Source: Myxococcota bacterium (GTDB lineage Bacteria > Myxococcota_A > UBA796 > UBA9615 > JAKLKC01). Taken from it: 64,000 bases of DNA. The stretch spans positions 118,509-182,508 of the forward strand of contig JAKLKC010000004.1 of NCBI GenBank assembly GCA_023150875.1, in the 5' to 3' direction. The translations under genes were made by a program, and so were the position numbers. Positions 49,806 to 57,716 of this stretch are shown in pieces. A model generated the notes under the pieces. The model searched no databases, had not been told where the DNA came from, and saw only the letters and a program-made list of their open reading frames with translations. Numbering within the stretch: position 1 is the stretch's first letter; every line of letters starts with the position of its first letter.

Positions 49806-50458
49806 GGCGCCCCCACGAGGAAGGCGCTGGGGCAGATCTCGGCGAGGGGGCAGCGGCCGCAGGCGGGGGCGCGGGCGGTGCAGCAGCGGCGGCCGTGCCA
49901 GATCAGCAGGTGGTGGCCGTGGCTCCACCGCTCCCGGGGGAGCAGGGCCATCAGGTCCTCCTCGACCGCGCGGGGATCCTCGGCGCGGGTCCAGCCGAGG
50001 CGGCGGGCGAGGCGGCCGACGTGGGTGTCGACGGCGATGGCGGGCACCCCGAAGGCGTGGGAGAGCACCACGTTGGCGGTCTTCCGGCCCACGCCGGGCA
50101 GGGCGATCAGGGCCTCCATCGAGCCCGGCACCTCGCCCCCGTGGCGCTCCACGATCTGGCGGGAGAGGGCGACCAGGTGGCGGGCCTTGGAGCGGAAGAG
50201 GCCGATGGTCCGGATGAAGGGCTCCACCTCGCCGGGTTCGGCCCGGGCCTGGCTCCGGGCGTCGGGGAACCGGGCGAAGAGGGCCGGCGTGCACTTGTTA
50301 ACGGCGGCGTCGGTGGTCTGGGCCGAGAGCACCACGGCGACCAGGAGCTGGTAGGGGGTGCGGAAGTCCAGCTCGCAGGTGGCGTCGGGGTAGAGCCGCT
50401 CCAGGAGGTCCAGGGCCAGGACCGCCAGGGCGGGATCGGCGGGGGCGCGGGCGGGCAT
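49802..50458 (-). CDS. nth: Endonuclease III
   Basis: This base-excision glycosylase/AP lyase removes oxidised pyrimidines. The 218-residue protein has the helix-hairpin-helix LPGVGRKTANVVL with catalytic Lys126, catalytic Asp144 in AVDTHVGRLARRLG, and the C-terminal [4Fe-4S] loop Cys193-x6-Cys200-x2-Cys203-x5-Cys209. LVAVVLSAQTTDAAVN is the family N-terminal block. ATG 50458 gives the standard length. Its four-base overlap with the deacetylase-like gene indicates an operon. Confidence 0.97.
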   Translation of the reverse strand: MPARAPADPALAVLALDLLERLYPDATCELDFRTPYQLLVAVVLSAQTTDAAVNKCTPALFARFPDARSQARAEPGEVEPFIRTIGLFRSKARHLVALSRQIVERHGGEVPGSMEALIALPGVGRKTANVVLSHAFGVPAIAVDTHVGRLARRLGWTRAEDPRAVEEDLMALLPRERWSHGHHLLIWHGRRCCTARAPACGRCPLAEICPSAFLVGAP

Positions 50459-50553
50459 CGTCGGAAGGGTAGGGAGGGCGGACGCGGGGTGCAAGCGCGG
50501 GGGCGCGGAGCGGCCGGGGGGCGCCGACTCCCCCGGTCCACAACCACCCGGGC

Positions 50554-51702
50554 TCACTTCCCGCGGAGCTTCCGCAAGTCCTCCAGGAACGCCTCCACCA
50601 CGGCGTGGAGCAGCTCCGCCCGCCGCTTCGCTCGCTTGTCGTCGGAACCCTCCCGGCGTTGGCTCACCGAGAAGGAACTCCCCTCCGTCGACGCATCCTG
50701 CGGAGCCTTGCCGTCTCCGTGGGACTCTTCCACCCACGGCGGGCGCACCGCTCTCTGGAGGCAGATGACCTTCTCGGCGTCCACGAACCCGCCCTTGGCC
50801 CGTGCGATGATGTCCCCGATGGCGAGGGCGACGCCCCCGCCGAGGAAGAGCCCTCCGGACACCTGCATCACGGTCAGCGGGGCTTCGCCCTCAAACTCGT
50901 CGCTGAGGGCGATCCCGCCGATGGCGAAGGCCGTGCCACTGCCGATGGAGATCGCCGCGGCGCGGCCCAACCTGCCGTCGTAGGTGCGTTCGGGACGGAA
51001 GTAGAAGTCGTCCTCGCGGACCGCCGATGCGGCATCCGAGTCCCCCACCGTCTTCCGGAACAACCACAGGGATCGACCGGTGTGGACCGACACGACCTTG
51101 AGGGACATGGCGCCCGAGTCCCGAGGGTTGGCGGTAAGCGCCTGTCCATAGGCCTCGAAGCAACGCTTGCCGACCGCCGCGGCGTCGCTCAGTACGAGCC
51201 GCCGGGACGGCTCGCCCTCGACCTGGGAGAAGAACTCGATGGTGGTGTCCGCCGCCGCGGACTCCTCGCGGGAGACGATCTCGAGGTTGTTGATCTCGAA
51301 CAGAAGGTCGACGCCCAGATCCCGCGCCCGCGTCAGGTGCTCGGTGTCGTTGATGAGCTGCCACGAGACGACGTGGTACCCCTCGCTCGCCATGGCGCCC
51401 TCGAGCTCGGCGAGGAAGTCCCCGCAGTCGAGCCGGAGGAGGGTCTCGCTGGTGACCGATCCCAGAGGCGCGGACGACTGGTTGCGGCACGTGTCGGGCG
51501 GGTAGAAGGCGATGGTCAGGGCGGTGTTCCGGAGGGTCACGGCGGCCTCCGAATCCATCACTTGGCTCTGTCCGCGATCGGTCGCGTCGGCGTTCCAGGA
51601 CCGGCGGAAGTGGGCGCCGTAGTACATCTGGGGGCGGGCAGCACAGCCGAACGTGATGACAGTGATTCCGAGCAGAAGAAGTCTGGCGAGAGCCCGTTGC
51701 AT
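50554..51702 (-). CDS. Lipoprotein of unknown function
   Basis: The 382-residue protein starts MQRALARLLLLGITVITFGC, with the lipobox ending in Cys20. AAGGGG lies 5 nt before this ATG. The mature part is a mixed alpha/beta region. Late in the protein there are two glycine-rich hydrophobic stretches (AISIGSGTAFAIGGIAL and SGGLFLGGGVALAIG), possibly membrane-inserted, and a Lys/Arg-rich, coiled-coil-like C-terminal tail. Residues CRNQSSAP and RLDCGDFL add two cysteines. Codon use is less GC-biased than in neighbours, which hints at transfer or a different expression history. I do not recognise the family. Confidence 0.7.
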   Translation of the reverse strand: MQRALARLLLLGITVITFGCAARPQMYYGAHFRRSWNADATDRGQSQVMDSEAAVTLRNTALTIAFYPPDTCRNQSSAPLGSVTSETLLRLDCGDFLAELEGAMASEGYHVVSWQLINDTEHLTRARDLGVDLLFEINNLEIVSREESAAADTTIEFFSQVEGEPSRRLVLSDAAAVGKRCFEAYGQALTANPRDSGAMSLKVVSVHTGRSLWLFRKTVGDSDAASAVREDDFYFRPERTYDGRLGRAAAISIGSGTAFAIGGIALSDEFEGEAPLTVMQVSGGLFLGGGVALAIGDIIARAKGGFVDAEKVICLQRAVRPPWVEESHGDGKAPQDASTEGSSFSVSQRREGSDDKRAKRRAELLHAVVEAFLEDLRKLRGK

Positions 51703-51938
51703 ACGCACCCCTTGGCAGCAGTCCAACCTTTGTACTACAGGAGTTCCGGGCGCGCTATGGCGGGCCGGGGCCCCCAAGCCGTCGGGCGCTTCGGGCCGCC
51801 GATGGGCGGTGCCGTCGTGATCGTGGTCGTCGCCCGACTCCGAAAGAGATCCCGTGCGGAGGGGCGCTGGACGACCCGAGGGCGTTGTCACGCCCGCCGC
51901 CGTGGACCTACACTCGTCGTCCGCGGCGGGGATCCCTC

Positions 51939-52649
51939 ATGGCTGAGCGACCGAGCGAGACCGTCTTCGTGGTCCACGGCTTCCTGCGGACGGGGGCCTC
52001 GTGCGCCGGGCTGGCCCTCGGGCTGAGGAGGCGGGGGTTTCGGGTCGTCAACCGCACCTACTTCAACTACGTGCGCGAACTGCAGGAGCTGGCGGCGGCG
52101 GTGCGGGCGGCGGTGGAGCGGGAGCTGGGATCCCCGTCGCCGCCGGAGCGGATCCACTTCGTCACCCACTCCATGGGGGGGCTGGTGGTGCGGCGGCTGC
52201 TGGAGGACGGGCTCCCGGAGCGCCTGGGGCGGGTGGTCAGCATCGCCGCGCCCCACCAGGGGGCGGACCTGGCGGTGTGGTGGCGCGCCCGCCTCGCCAT
52301 GCCCTGGGGGCGGTGGGACCCGCTGATGAAGCTCACCCCCGACGGGGTGAAGGCGCTGGCGCCCCGGCTCCCCGAGGGGGTGGAGTGGGGGGTGATCGCC
52401 GGGGGGACCGGGGGCGAGCGGGGGCGGCGGCGGGTCCTGGCGGGGGACAACGACGGGAAGGTGCGGGTGGCGGAGGCGGAGATCGAGGGGGCCCGGGAGC
52501 GGCTCCTGGTCCCCTTCGGCCACACCCTCATCATGAACCGGGGGCGGGTGGTGGAGCAGGTGGCGCGGTTCCTGCGCGAGGGGCGCTTCGACCCCCGGGG
52601 CGCGGGGGCGCTGGACTGGCCCCGGACGATCTCCCGGGGCGCGGGCTGA
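51939..52649 (+). CDS. Alpha/beta hydrolase (PGAP1/lipase-like)
   Basis: The 236-residue protein has the alpha/beta-hydrolase layout: VFVVHGFLRTG (oxyanion region, HGF at 13-15), the nucleophile elbow THSMGG with Ser78, SIAAPHQGADLA, AGDNDGKV (candidate Asp) and PFGHTLIMN (candidate His). There is no signal peptide. It is the first gene of a run of five genes with almost no space between them (TPR protein, radical SAM enzyme, two small membrane proteins). The substrate could be a lipid ester or acylated peptide; this is a guess from the family. Confidence 0.85.
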   Translation: MAERPSETVFVVHGFLRTGASCAGLALGLRRRGFRVVNRTYFNYVRELQELAAAVRAAVERELGSPSPPERIHFVTHSMGGLVVRRLLEDGLPERLGRVVSIAAPHQGADLAVWWRARLAMPWGRWDPLMKLTPDGVKALAPRLPEGVEWGVIAGGTGGERGRRRVLAGDNDGKVRVAEAEIEGARERLLVPFGHTLIMNRGRVVEQVARFLREGRFDPRGAGALDWPRTISRGAG

Positions 52650-52651
52650 GG

Positions 52652-53722
52652 GTGCGGCGCGCCGGGGCCGCCGCCGCGGTGGGGATCCTGCTGGCCCTGG
52701 GGGCCGGCGAGGGGCGGGCGCAGGGGGAAGGGGAGGGGAGGACCGCGGCGCCGGCGGACGATCCCGCCGCCCAGGAGGAGGCGTTCCGCGCCGCCCGGGC
52801 CGCCGAGGGGGAGGGCCGGTGGGGGGAGGCGGCCCGGCAGTACGCCCGGGCCCTCGATGCGTCCCGGCGGGGAGGGCGGACGGTGGCGGCCCGCCAGCGC
52901 CTCGCCTGGATCGAGGCCCGGCGGGACGCGGGAGGGGGCTTCGGCGGCCTGGAGGAGCTCCAGGCGGCGCGGGGAGCGGGGTCCGGCGCCCCGGGAGCCC
53001 GGGAGCGGGTGGAGCGCCTCTTCGCCCGGGGGGATCTCTCTTCCGCCCTGCGGGCCGAGGCGGGGATCTGGCTCGCCCAGGACGCCCTGGAGCGCCGGGG
53101 GGATCCCGGGGCGGCCCTGGCGATCACCCGGGCGCTGTGGCCCGGGGCGGCGGAGCTGCCCCCGGAGGTCCGGGGGATCCTGGCGCGGCGCCACGCCGAG
53201 GCGCTGGCGGGGACGGGTCGGTGGGAGGAGGCCCGGGCGGTGGAGGCCGGGGCGCTGGAGCCGGCGGTGGCGGCGGCGGCGGCCCGGTCCCGGGCGGAGC
53301 GCCTCGGCCCCGTGGACCTCATGGCCCGGGAGGAGGCGCGGCGGCGGCTGGCCCTCGCCTCGTGGGGGGCCCTGCTCGCCTTCGGCGCCGTCGGGGGGCC
53401 CCTGGCTTGGCGGGGCTGGCGGCGCCGCCCCAGGCCCCTGCCGTGGGGCTTCCTGCCGCTGCTGGCGCTGGTGGGGCTGGCGGGCGTCCTGGTGGAGCTC
53501 TACGAGCCCTCTTCGGGACGGGCCTTCCCCGCCCTGGCGGCCGCGGCGGCGGGGATCCACGGGGTGGCGGCGGGGGCGGGGATCGAGGCGAGGGCCCGGC
53601 CTCCGGGCGCCACCCGGAGGGCGCTGCGGCTGGGCCTGGGCCTGCTGGCGGCGGCGGCCACCCTGGGGGCGGCGTACCTGGTGTTCGCGGCGCATGGCGA
53701 GCTGCTCCGGGTGGGGCTGTAG
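52652..53722 (+). CDS. Exported TPR-like protein with C-terminal membrane helices
   Basis: The 356-residue protein starts at a GTG two bases after the hydrolase stop. Residues 1-25 form a signal peptide (AAAAVGILLALGAGEGRAQG). Residues about 45-205 are alanine-rich helical repeats of TPR type (EAFRAARAAEGEGRWGEAAR). From about 230 to the end there are four hydrophobic segments with an Arg-rich loop (RRRPRPLP). Not recognised as a known family. Tight packing with the radical SAM gene suggests that it scaffolds a membrane complex with it. Alternative: an unrelated envelope protein in the same operon. Confidence 0.65.
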   Translation: MRRAGAAAAVGILLALGAGEGRAQGEGEGRTAAPADDPAAQEEAFRAARAAEGEGRWGEAARQYARALDASRRGGRTVAARQRLAWIEARRDAGGGFGGLEELQAARGAGSGAPGARERVERLFARGDLSSALRAEAGIWLAQDALERRGDPGAALAITRALWPGAAELPPEVRGILARRHAEALAGTGRWEEARAVEAGALEPAVAAAAARSRAERLGPVDLMAREEARRRLALASWGALLAFGAVGGPLAWRGWRRRPRPLPWGFLPLLALVGLAGVLVELYEPSSGRAFPALAAAAAGIHGVAAGAGIEARARPPGATRRALRLGLGLLAAAATLGAAYLVFAAHGELLRVGL

Positions 53723-53723
53723 G

Positions 53724-55109
53724 GTGACGGGGCGCGTGCTGCGGGTGCGGCGGGGGCGGAGCCCCAACTGCTCCAGCGCCGGCAGCGTGGTCGGCCTGGC
53801 CCTGGCGTCGGCGGTGGCCGGGGCGGCGGCGATCAACGCCTTCGCCGGGGCCTTCCTGGAGTGGACCAGGGGGGCGCGGGGCCCGGGGCCCGGGTCGGGA
53901 TCCGGGGAGGGCGAGGCGGGGCAGGGGAAGGGAGAGGGCCCGGTCCGGATCCGGCGGGAGGGGTTCGGGGGGATCGTGGCGTGGCCCTCGCCCCCGGGCC
54001 TGCTCTACGTCGACGGGGCGGGGGCGGAGGCGGCCCTCGGGGCGGGGGCGGTGGAGGTGGGGGCGGCGGCGCCGGCCGCGGCGGCCGGAGCGCTGCGGGC
54101 GCCGACGGAGGTCCACCTGGCGGTCACGTCCCGGTGCCCCGCCCGTTGCTCGGCGTGCTACTTGCCCCGGGGAGGGGCCCCGGCGGAGCCGGGCGGGGAG
54201 GAGATCCGCAGCGCCCTGCGCCAGCTCGCCTCGCTGGGGGTGTTCGAGGTCGCCTTCGGGGGCGGAGAGCCGGTGCTCCGGGATGACCTGCTGGACCTGG
54301 CCCGGGAGGCCCGGGACCTGGGGCTGGTGCCCAACCTGACCACCAGCGGGATCGGCCTGACCGCCCATGCCGCCCGGCGCATGGCGGGGCTATTCGGGCA
54401 GGTGAACGTGTCCCTGGACGGGTTCGGGGCGGGCTACGAGGCGGTGCGGGGGTGGGACGGGACGCGGACCGCCCTCGCGGCCCTGGAGCGCCTGGGGGAG
54501 GCGGGGGTCCGCGCCGGTGTCAACACGGTGCTCACCCGGTCGAACGTGGGAAACCTCGCCGACATGGGCGCCGCGCTGGCGGAGCGGGGGGTCGCCGAGT
54601 GGCAGTGGCTCCGCCTCAAGCCCGCGGGGGACGGCGCGCAAGTGTATGAAACCATGGCGCTTTCTGCTGACGAGGCCCTGACGCTGTGGCCCCGGGCCCT
54701 CTCCGTCGAGGCGGAGACGGGGCTGGCGATGCGCTTCGACTGCGCCCTGGTCCCCTTCCTGGCCGCCCACGGCCTGCCCCCGGACCGCCTGCGACGACTG
54801 GGGGTGGAGGGCTGCGCGGGGGGGCACTCCCTGTGGTCCCGGGGTGCCTCGGGGGGGTACGCCCCGTGCTCATTCGTGGAGGCCGGAGCCGGCGGCGGGG
54901 CGGAGGCGGCGGAGATCTGGGCGGCGGACCCGGTCCTCGGGGCCTGGAGGCGGAGGGCGGAGGACCCGCCGGAGCCTTGCGCCTCGTGCGACTACCGGGA
55001 GGTGTGTCGGGGGGGCTGCCGGGTGGTGGCGAGGCACCGGGTGGGGGACGCGATGGCCCCGGACCCCGAGTGCCCGCGGGTGCGCGCGGCGTCGGGGGCG
55101 GCGTCTTGA
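53724..55109 (+). CDS. Radical SAM/SPASM enzyme with N-terminal hydrophobic SPNCSS segment
   Basis: The 461-residue protein has three parts. Residues 1-50 contain RGRSPNCSSAGSVVG followed by a hydrophobic stretch to about 45. A Gly-rich linker follows. The radical SAM domain begins at about 128 with the cluster motif Cys138-x3-Cys142-x2-Cys145 (SRCPARCSACY), then FGGGEPVLRDDL and VNVSLDGFG. The C-terminal SPASM-type region (about 364-455) has Cys residues in CAGGHS, APCSF, CASCDYREVCRGGC and PECP for auxiliary clusters. SPASM enzymes usually modify peptides (RiPPs) or heme/quinone partners. No separate precursor peptide is seen. The N-terminal segment might be a fused leader, a membrane anchor or a substrate-like part. 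Confidence 0.88.
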   Translation: MTGRVLRVRRGRSPNCSSAGSVVGLALASAVAGAAAINAFAGAFLEWTRGARGPGPGSGSGEGEAGQGKGEGPVRIRREGFGGIVAWPSPPGLLYVDGAGAEAALGAGAVEVGAAAPAAAAGALRAPTEVHLAVTSRCPARCSACYLPRGGAPAEPGGEEIRSALRQLASLGVFEVAFGGGEPVLRDDLLDLAREARDLGLVPNLTTSGIGLTAHAARRMAGLFGQVNVSLDGFGAGYEAVRGWDGTRTALAALERLGEAGVRAGVNTVLTRSNVGNLADMGAALAERGVAEWQWLRLKPAGDGAQVYETMALSADEALTLWPRALSVEAETGLAMRFDCALVPFLAAHGLPPDRLRRLGVEGCAGGHSLWSRGASGGYAPCSFVEAGAGGGAEAAEIWAADPVLGAWRRRAEDPPEPCASCDYREVCRGGCRVVARHRVGDAMAPDPECPRVRAASGAAS

Positions 55110-55477
55110 GGCCCGTCCGGGGGCCGGAGGAGCGGCGGGGGAGGGGATCCCTCCGGGGGCGGTGGTTCGCCGCGGGGGCTTCGCAACGCTTCGGCCTCGC
55201 CCTCGCCTGCTTCGGCCTCGGCGCCCCGACGTCCTACGCCCTCCAGCGCCTCTGGGCGGCGGCGTCGGGGGAGGCCCCTCCGGGGGCGGTGCTGGGCCAG
55301 GCCCACGTCCCCTACTTCTGGAGGGTGGCCCTGGCGGCGCTCCACGGCCTGGTGCTGGTCCTGGTGGTCTTCGGGATGGCGCGGGGGCGGACCGCGGAGC
55401 GGGGCCTGGCCCTGCTGCCCTGGCTGCTGGCGGCGGCGGTGCCCGCCGCGGCGGCGGCCATGGTCCTGGTGCCGTGA
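55106..55477 (+). CDS. Small membrane protein in the radical SAM cluster
   Basis: The 123-residue frame starts with TTG at 55106, overlapping the radical SAM stop by four bases (TTGA), and runs to 55477. The start is uncertain. An Arg/Gly-rich N-terminus precedes three hydrophobic segments (about 31-48, 73-91 and 100-120). Histidines lie at the edges of the second helix (QAHVPYFWRVALAALHGLVL). The family is not recognised. Consistent hydrophobic periodicity and G/C third positions support real coding. It is coupled to the next gene (GTGA). Confidence 0.6.
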   Translation: MRPVRGPEERRGRGSLRGRWFAAGASQRFGLALACFGLGAPTSYALQRLWAAASGEAPPGAVLGQAHVPYFWRVALAALHGLVLVLVVFGMARGRTAERGLALLPWLLAAAVPAAAAAMVLVP

Positions 55478-55920
55478 ACGGCGCCCTCTACTCCCTGCTG
55501 GAGCGGGTCCACGGCCTCGCCGCCGCCCTGGGGCTCGCGGTCCTGCTCCACCCCGTCATCACCCTGCGCGCCCGGCGCAAGCCCTCCCGGGGCGCGGTGC
55601 TCTCGGCGGACCTGGGGGCGCTGCTGCTCCTCCTCCCCTCGGCTCTCGGGGTCTGGCTCTACCCCGTCTACCGCGCCCGGGTGAAGCCGGACCTCGTCGA
55701 GGAGGCCGCCCGGATCGCGGCCCTGTTCGAGACCAAGGAGCACCTCGCCCTGATGGCGGTGGCGCTGGCGGTCTCGGGGGCCCTGTCCCTGCGGGCGGCG
55801 GGCCGCACCGAGGAAGGTCGCCGCGCGGCGCGGACCCTGCTGGCCCTCGCCTGGGCCACCGGGGTGGCCACGGCGGCCCTGGGGACGGTGGTGGCCTCCA
55901 TCGCCCAGCCGGGGTGGTGA
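55474..55920 (+). CDS. Four-helix membrane protein in the radical SAM cluster
   Basis: The 148-residue protein starts at a GTG overlapping the previous stop. Four hydrophobic helices are visible (about 12-32, 43-64, 88-105 and 122-140). His residues lie within or beside helices 1 and 3 (ERVHGLAAALGLAVLLHPV; TKEHLALMAVAL), a pattern also seen in membrane heme proteins, but no family signature is certain. It is the last gene of the five-gene run. A redox or heme role supporting the radical SAM enzyme is only a hypothesis. Confidence 0.65.
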   Translation: MNGALYSLLERVHGLAAALGLAVLLHPVITLRARRKPSRGAVLSADLGALLLLLPSALGVWLYPVYRARVKPDLVEEAARIAALFETKEHLALMAVALAVSGALSLRAAGRTEEGRRAARTLLALAWATGVATAALGTVVASIAQPGW

Positions 55921-56062
55921 GGGTCCGCGAGGGCGAGCATCCCGACCCGTCTGGTTTCTTCATTGCCTGTCCGCTTGCCGCCCGAAGCTCCGGGCCTCCC
56001 CGCTCTCTTGGGGTGCCGAATTGTGGGAGGCGGCGCAGTTCGTCGGGCGCACGAGATTCGAC

Positions 56063-56110
56063 CTCCCTCCTCTTGAAGGAGGGAGTCGCCATACCCGCAG
56101 TATGATCATA
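56063..56110. promoter_or_regulatory. Hairpin and palindrome upstream of the RHH antitoxin gene
   Basis: A 9-bp stem with 5-nt loop (56063-56085) is followed by a perfect 10-bp palindrome TATGATCATA (56101-56110), 24 bases before the antitoxin ATG. Ribbon-helix-helix antitoxins usually bind such palindromes to repress their own operon. Confidence 0.5.
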
Positions 56111-56134
56111 GGATTCGACTTACTGGAGTCGCCG

Positions 56135-56440
56135 ATGGCCCCGACCGAGCGCGTCACCGTCACCCTCAGTTCCGACCTCGTGCAAGGGATCGATCGGTTC
56201 GAGCGCAACCGCAGTCGCTTCATCGCGGAGGCGGTGAGGCGCGAGCTGGAATGTCGCCGCCGACAAGAACTGCTTCGCTCCCTTCAGGATCCACACCCCG
56301 AGATCGCGGACCTCGCCGAAGTCGGCCTTGCAGACTGGGGCGAGCACCTCCCCCCGGACGACGAGGAACTGGTCGACCTCGCGGCGGGTACTCCCGTGAA
56401 CTGGGTGGAGGGCGAGGGCTGGGTCGAGCGGCCGCGATGA
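56135..56440 (+). CDS. Ribbon-helix-helix antitoxin of a MazF-type module
   Basis: The 101-residue protein has an N-terminal ribbon-helix-helix (RVTVTLSSDLVQGIDRFERN, then SRFIAEAVRREL) for DNA binding and an acidic C-terminal part (about 55-101) that would wrap the toxin. GGAG lies about 7 nt before ATG 56135; ATG 56102 is a possible longer start. It overlaps the toxin start by four bases (ATGA). It belongs to the MazE/ParD-like antitoxins that neutralise MazF family toxins. Confidence 0.85.
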   Translation: MAPTERVTVTLSSDLVQGIDRFERNRSRFIAEAVRRELECRRRQELLRSLQDPHPEIADLAEVGLADWGEHLPPDDEELVDLAAGTPVNWVEGEGWVERPR

Positions 56441-56787
56441 AGGTGGATCGCGGTACGGTCGTTCTGGTCGAACTCGATCCCACCCTCGGTCACGAGCAGC
56501 GTGGGGTTCGTCCCTGCGTCGCCGTCAGCGACCCCGCGGTGAATGCGGCACAGCGTTACCCCCTGGTGGCCGTCGTTCCCATCACCGGTACGGCAGGGTC
56601 CGGGGCCCTCTACCCCAGGCTCTCGCCGGGCCGCAGCGGACTCGTGAAACCCTCGTACGCCCTGGTTGACCAGGTGCGATCCGTCGACAAGCGACGCATC
56701 ACGAGAGTCTTCGGCACCCTGAGCGGAGAGGAACTGGCTGCGGTCGACGAAGGACTCGGGTTGTTCCTTGGCCTCGGCGGAGGCTGA
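56437..56787 (+). CDS. MazF/PemK-type endoribonuclease toxin
   Basis: The 116-residue protein has the MazF fold signature: MKVDRGTVVLVELDPTLGHE, then RGVRPCVAVSDP, then VVPITGTAGSG and the catalytic KPSYALVDQVRSVDKRRI. MazF toxins cut mRNA at short sequences. The start overlaps the antitoxin stop, the standard antitoxin-toxin order. The 205 bases after it lead to a second module (VapBC). Confidence 0.92.
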   Translation: MKVDRGTVVLVELDPTLGHEQRGVRPCVAVSDPAVNAAQRYPLVAVVPITGTAGSGALYPRLSPGRSGLVKPSYALVDQVRSVDKRRITRVFGTLSGEELAAVDEGLGLFLGLGGG

Positions 56788-56927
56788 GCGCCTCGTTGGG
56801 GACCCGTACGTCGCCCGGTACGTCGATGGTCGGGCCACTCGGACCGGTTTCGAACTGGATGCGCTCGCCGCGCCTTGCCGCGGCGACCTGACGGACCTCC
56901 CGTCCCGGGTCCTCCGACGCTCTTCGC

Positions 56928-56975
56928 TTGCTCCGCCGCGCAGGGCCTCTATACTTCCGTTAGCGAATCGCTACC
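56928..56975 (+). promoter_or_regulatory. vapBC promoter and operator
   Basis: TTGCTC (56928-56933) and TATACT (56950-56955) are separated by 16 nt. The inverted repeat GTTAGCG-AAT-CGCTACC (56959-56975, one mismatch) lies at the expected transcription start, where VapB can repress. Confidence 0.65.
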
Positions 56976-56993
56976 ACAAGGGAGGGCATCGCG

Positions 56994-57227
56994 ATGCCGG
57001 GGCTGCTCATCAAGGACCTTCCCGACGACCTGCACCGGCGACTCAAGGCCCGGGCCAGCGCGCTCGGTCGGAGCATGAGCCGCGAGGTGATGGTCATCCT
57101 GGCGGAGGCCCTGGAAGATCGGGCCGGCCCGCCGACCCTGGCCGAGGTCGATCGGTTGAGGGTGAGAGGACGGCGCCCGCTGACCCAGGATCTCCTCGAC
57201 GAGGCCCGGACGACGGGCCGGCCATGA
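56994..57227 (+). CDS. vapB: VapB-like antitoxin (Arc/FitA type)
   Basis: The 77-residue protein has a ribbon-helix-helix N-terminus: LLIKDLPDDLHRRLKARASA, then GRSMSREVMVILAEALE. The C-terminal ~30 residues are polar and would bind the toxin. AAGGGAGG lies before the ATG. The stop overlaps the toxin start (ATGA). The type is closest to FitA/VapB antitoxins of PIN-domain toxins. Confidence 0.9.
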   Translation: MPGLLIKDLPDDLHRRLKARASALGRSMSREVMVILAEALEDRAGPPTLAEVDRLRVRGRRPLTQDLLDEARTTGRP

Positions 57228-57628
57228 TCGTCGCCGACACCAACCTCGTCAGCTATCTGCTCATCGAGGGGGAGCAGACGGAGGGAGCGCGTGCGGTCTG
57301 GTCGATGGATCCCGACTGGCGCCTCCCGCCCCTGTGGAGGGCCGAGTTCCTGAACGTGCTCGCCACGAGCGCACGCGCCGGGGTCCTGGACCGCGAGCAG
57401 GCGCTCCTCGTGTGGGGGCGGGCGACGGCACTCTTCGGCGGCGGGGAGGTCGAACCCGAGGGAGAGGCGGTCCTCGAAGTCGCGCTGCGGTGGGGACTTT
57501 CGGCCTACGACGCGCAGTTCGTGTGCGTTGCCGAGCGACTCGGCGTCCCGCTCGTGACGGCTGACAAGGCCATCCTCCGCGCGTGCCGGGATCGGGCACA
57601 TCCGATCACTTCATTCGGTCGACCGTAG
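57224..57628 (+). CDS. vapC: VapC-like PIN-domain ribonuclease toxin
   Basis: The 134-residue PIN-domain protein has the four acidic catalytic residues: Asp5 (VADTNLVSYL), Glu41 (WRAEFLNVL), Asp96 (LSAYDAQFVCVA) and Asp114 (VTADKAIL). VapC toxins cut tRNA or rRNA. Order and four-base overlap with the VapB-like gene are typical. It ends about 90 bases before the convergent phosphoesterase gene. Confidence 0.93.
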   Translation: MIVADTNLVSYLLIEGEQTEGARAVWSMDPDWRLPPLWRAEFLNVLATSARAGVLDREQALLVWGRATALFGGGEVEPEGEAVLEVALRWGLSAYDAQFVCVAERLGVPLVTADKAILRACRDRAHPITSFGRP

Positions 57629-57716
57629 GAGGTACGCCCGCAGGCATGCTCGTTCCGTCGCCCCGGCAGTTCGAAAGTGCAGTCCGACGAGCGGAGCGTG
57701 TGGCGGGGCGGCAGGT

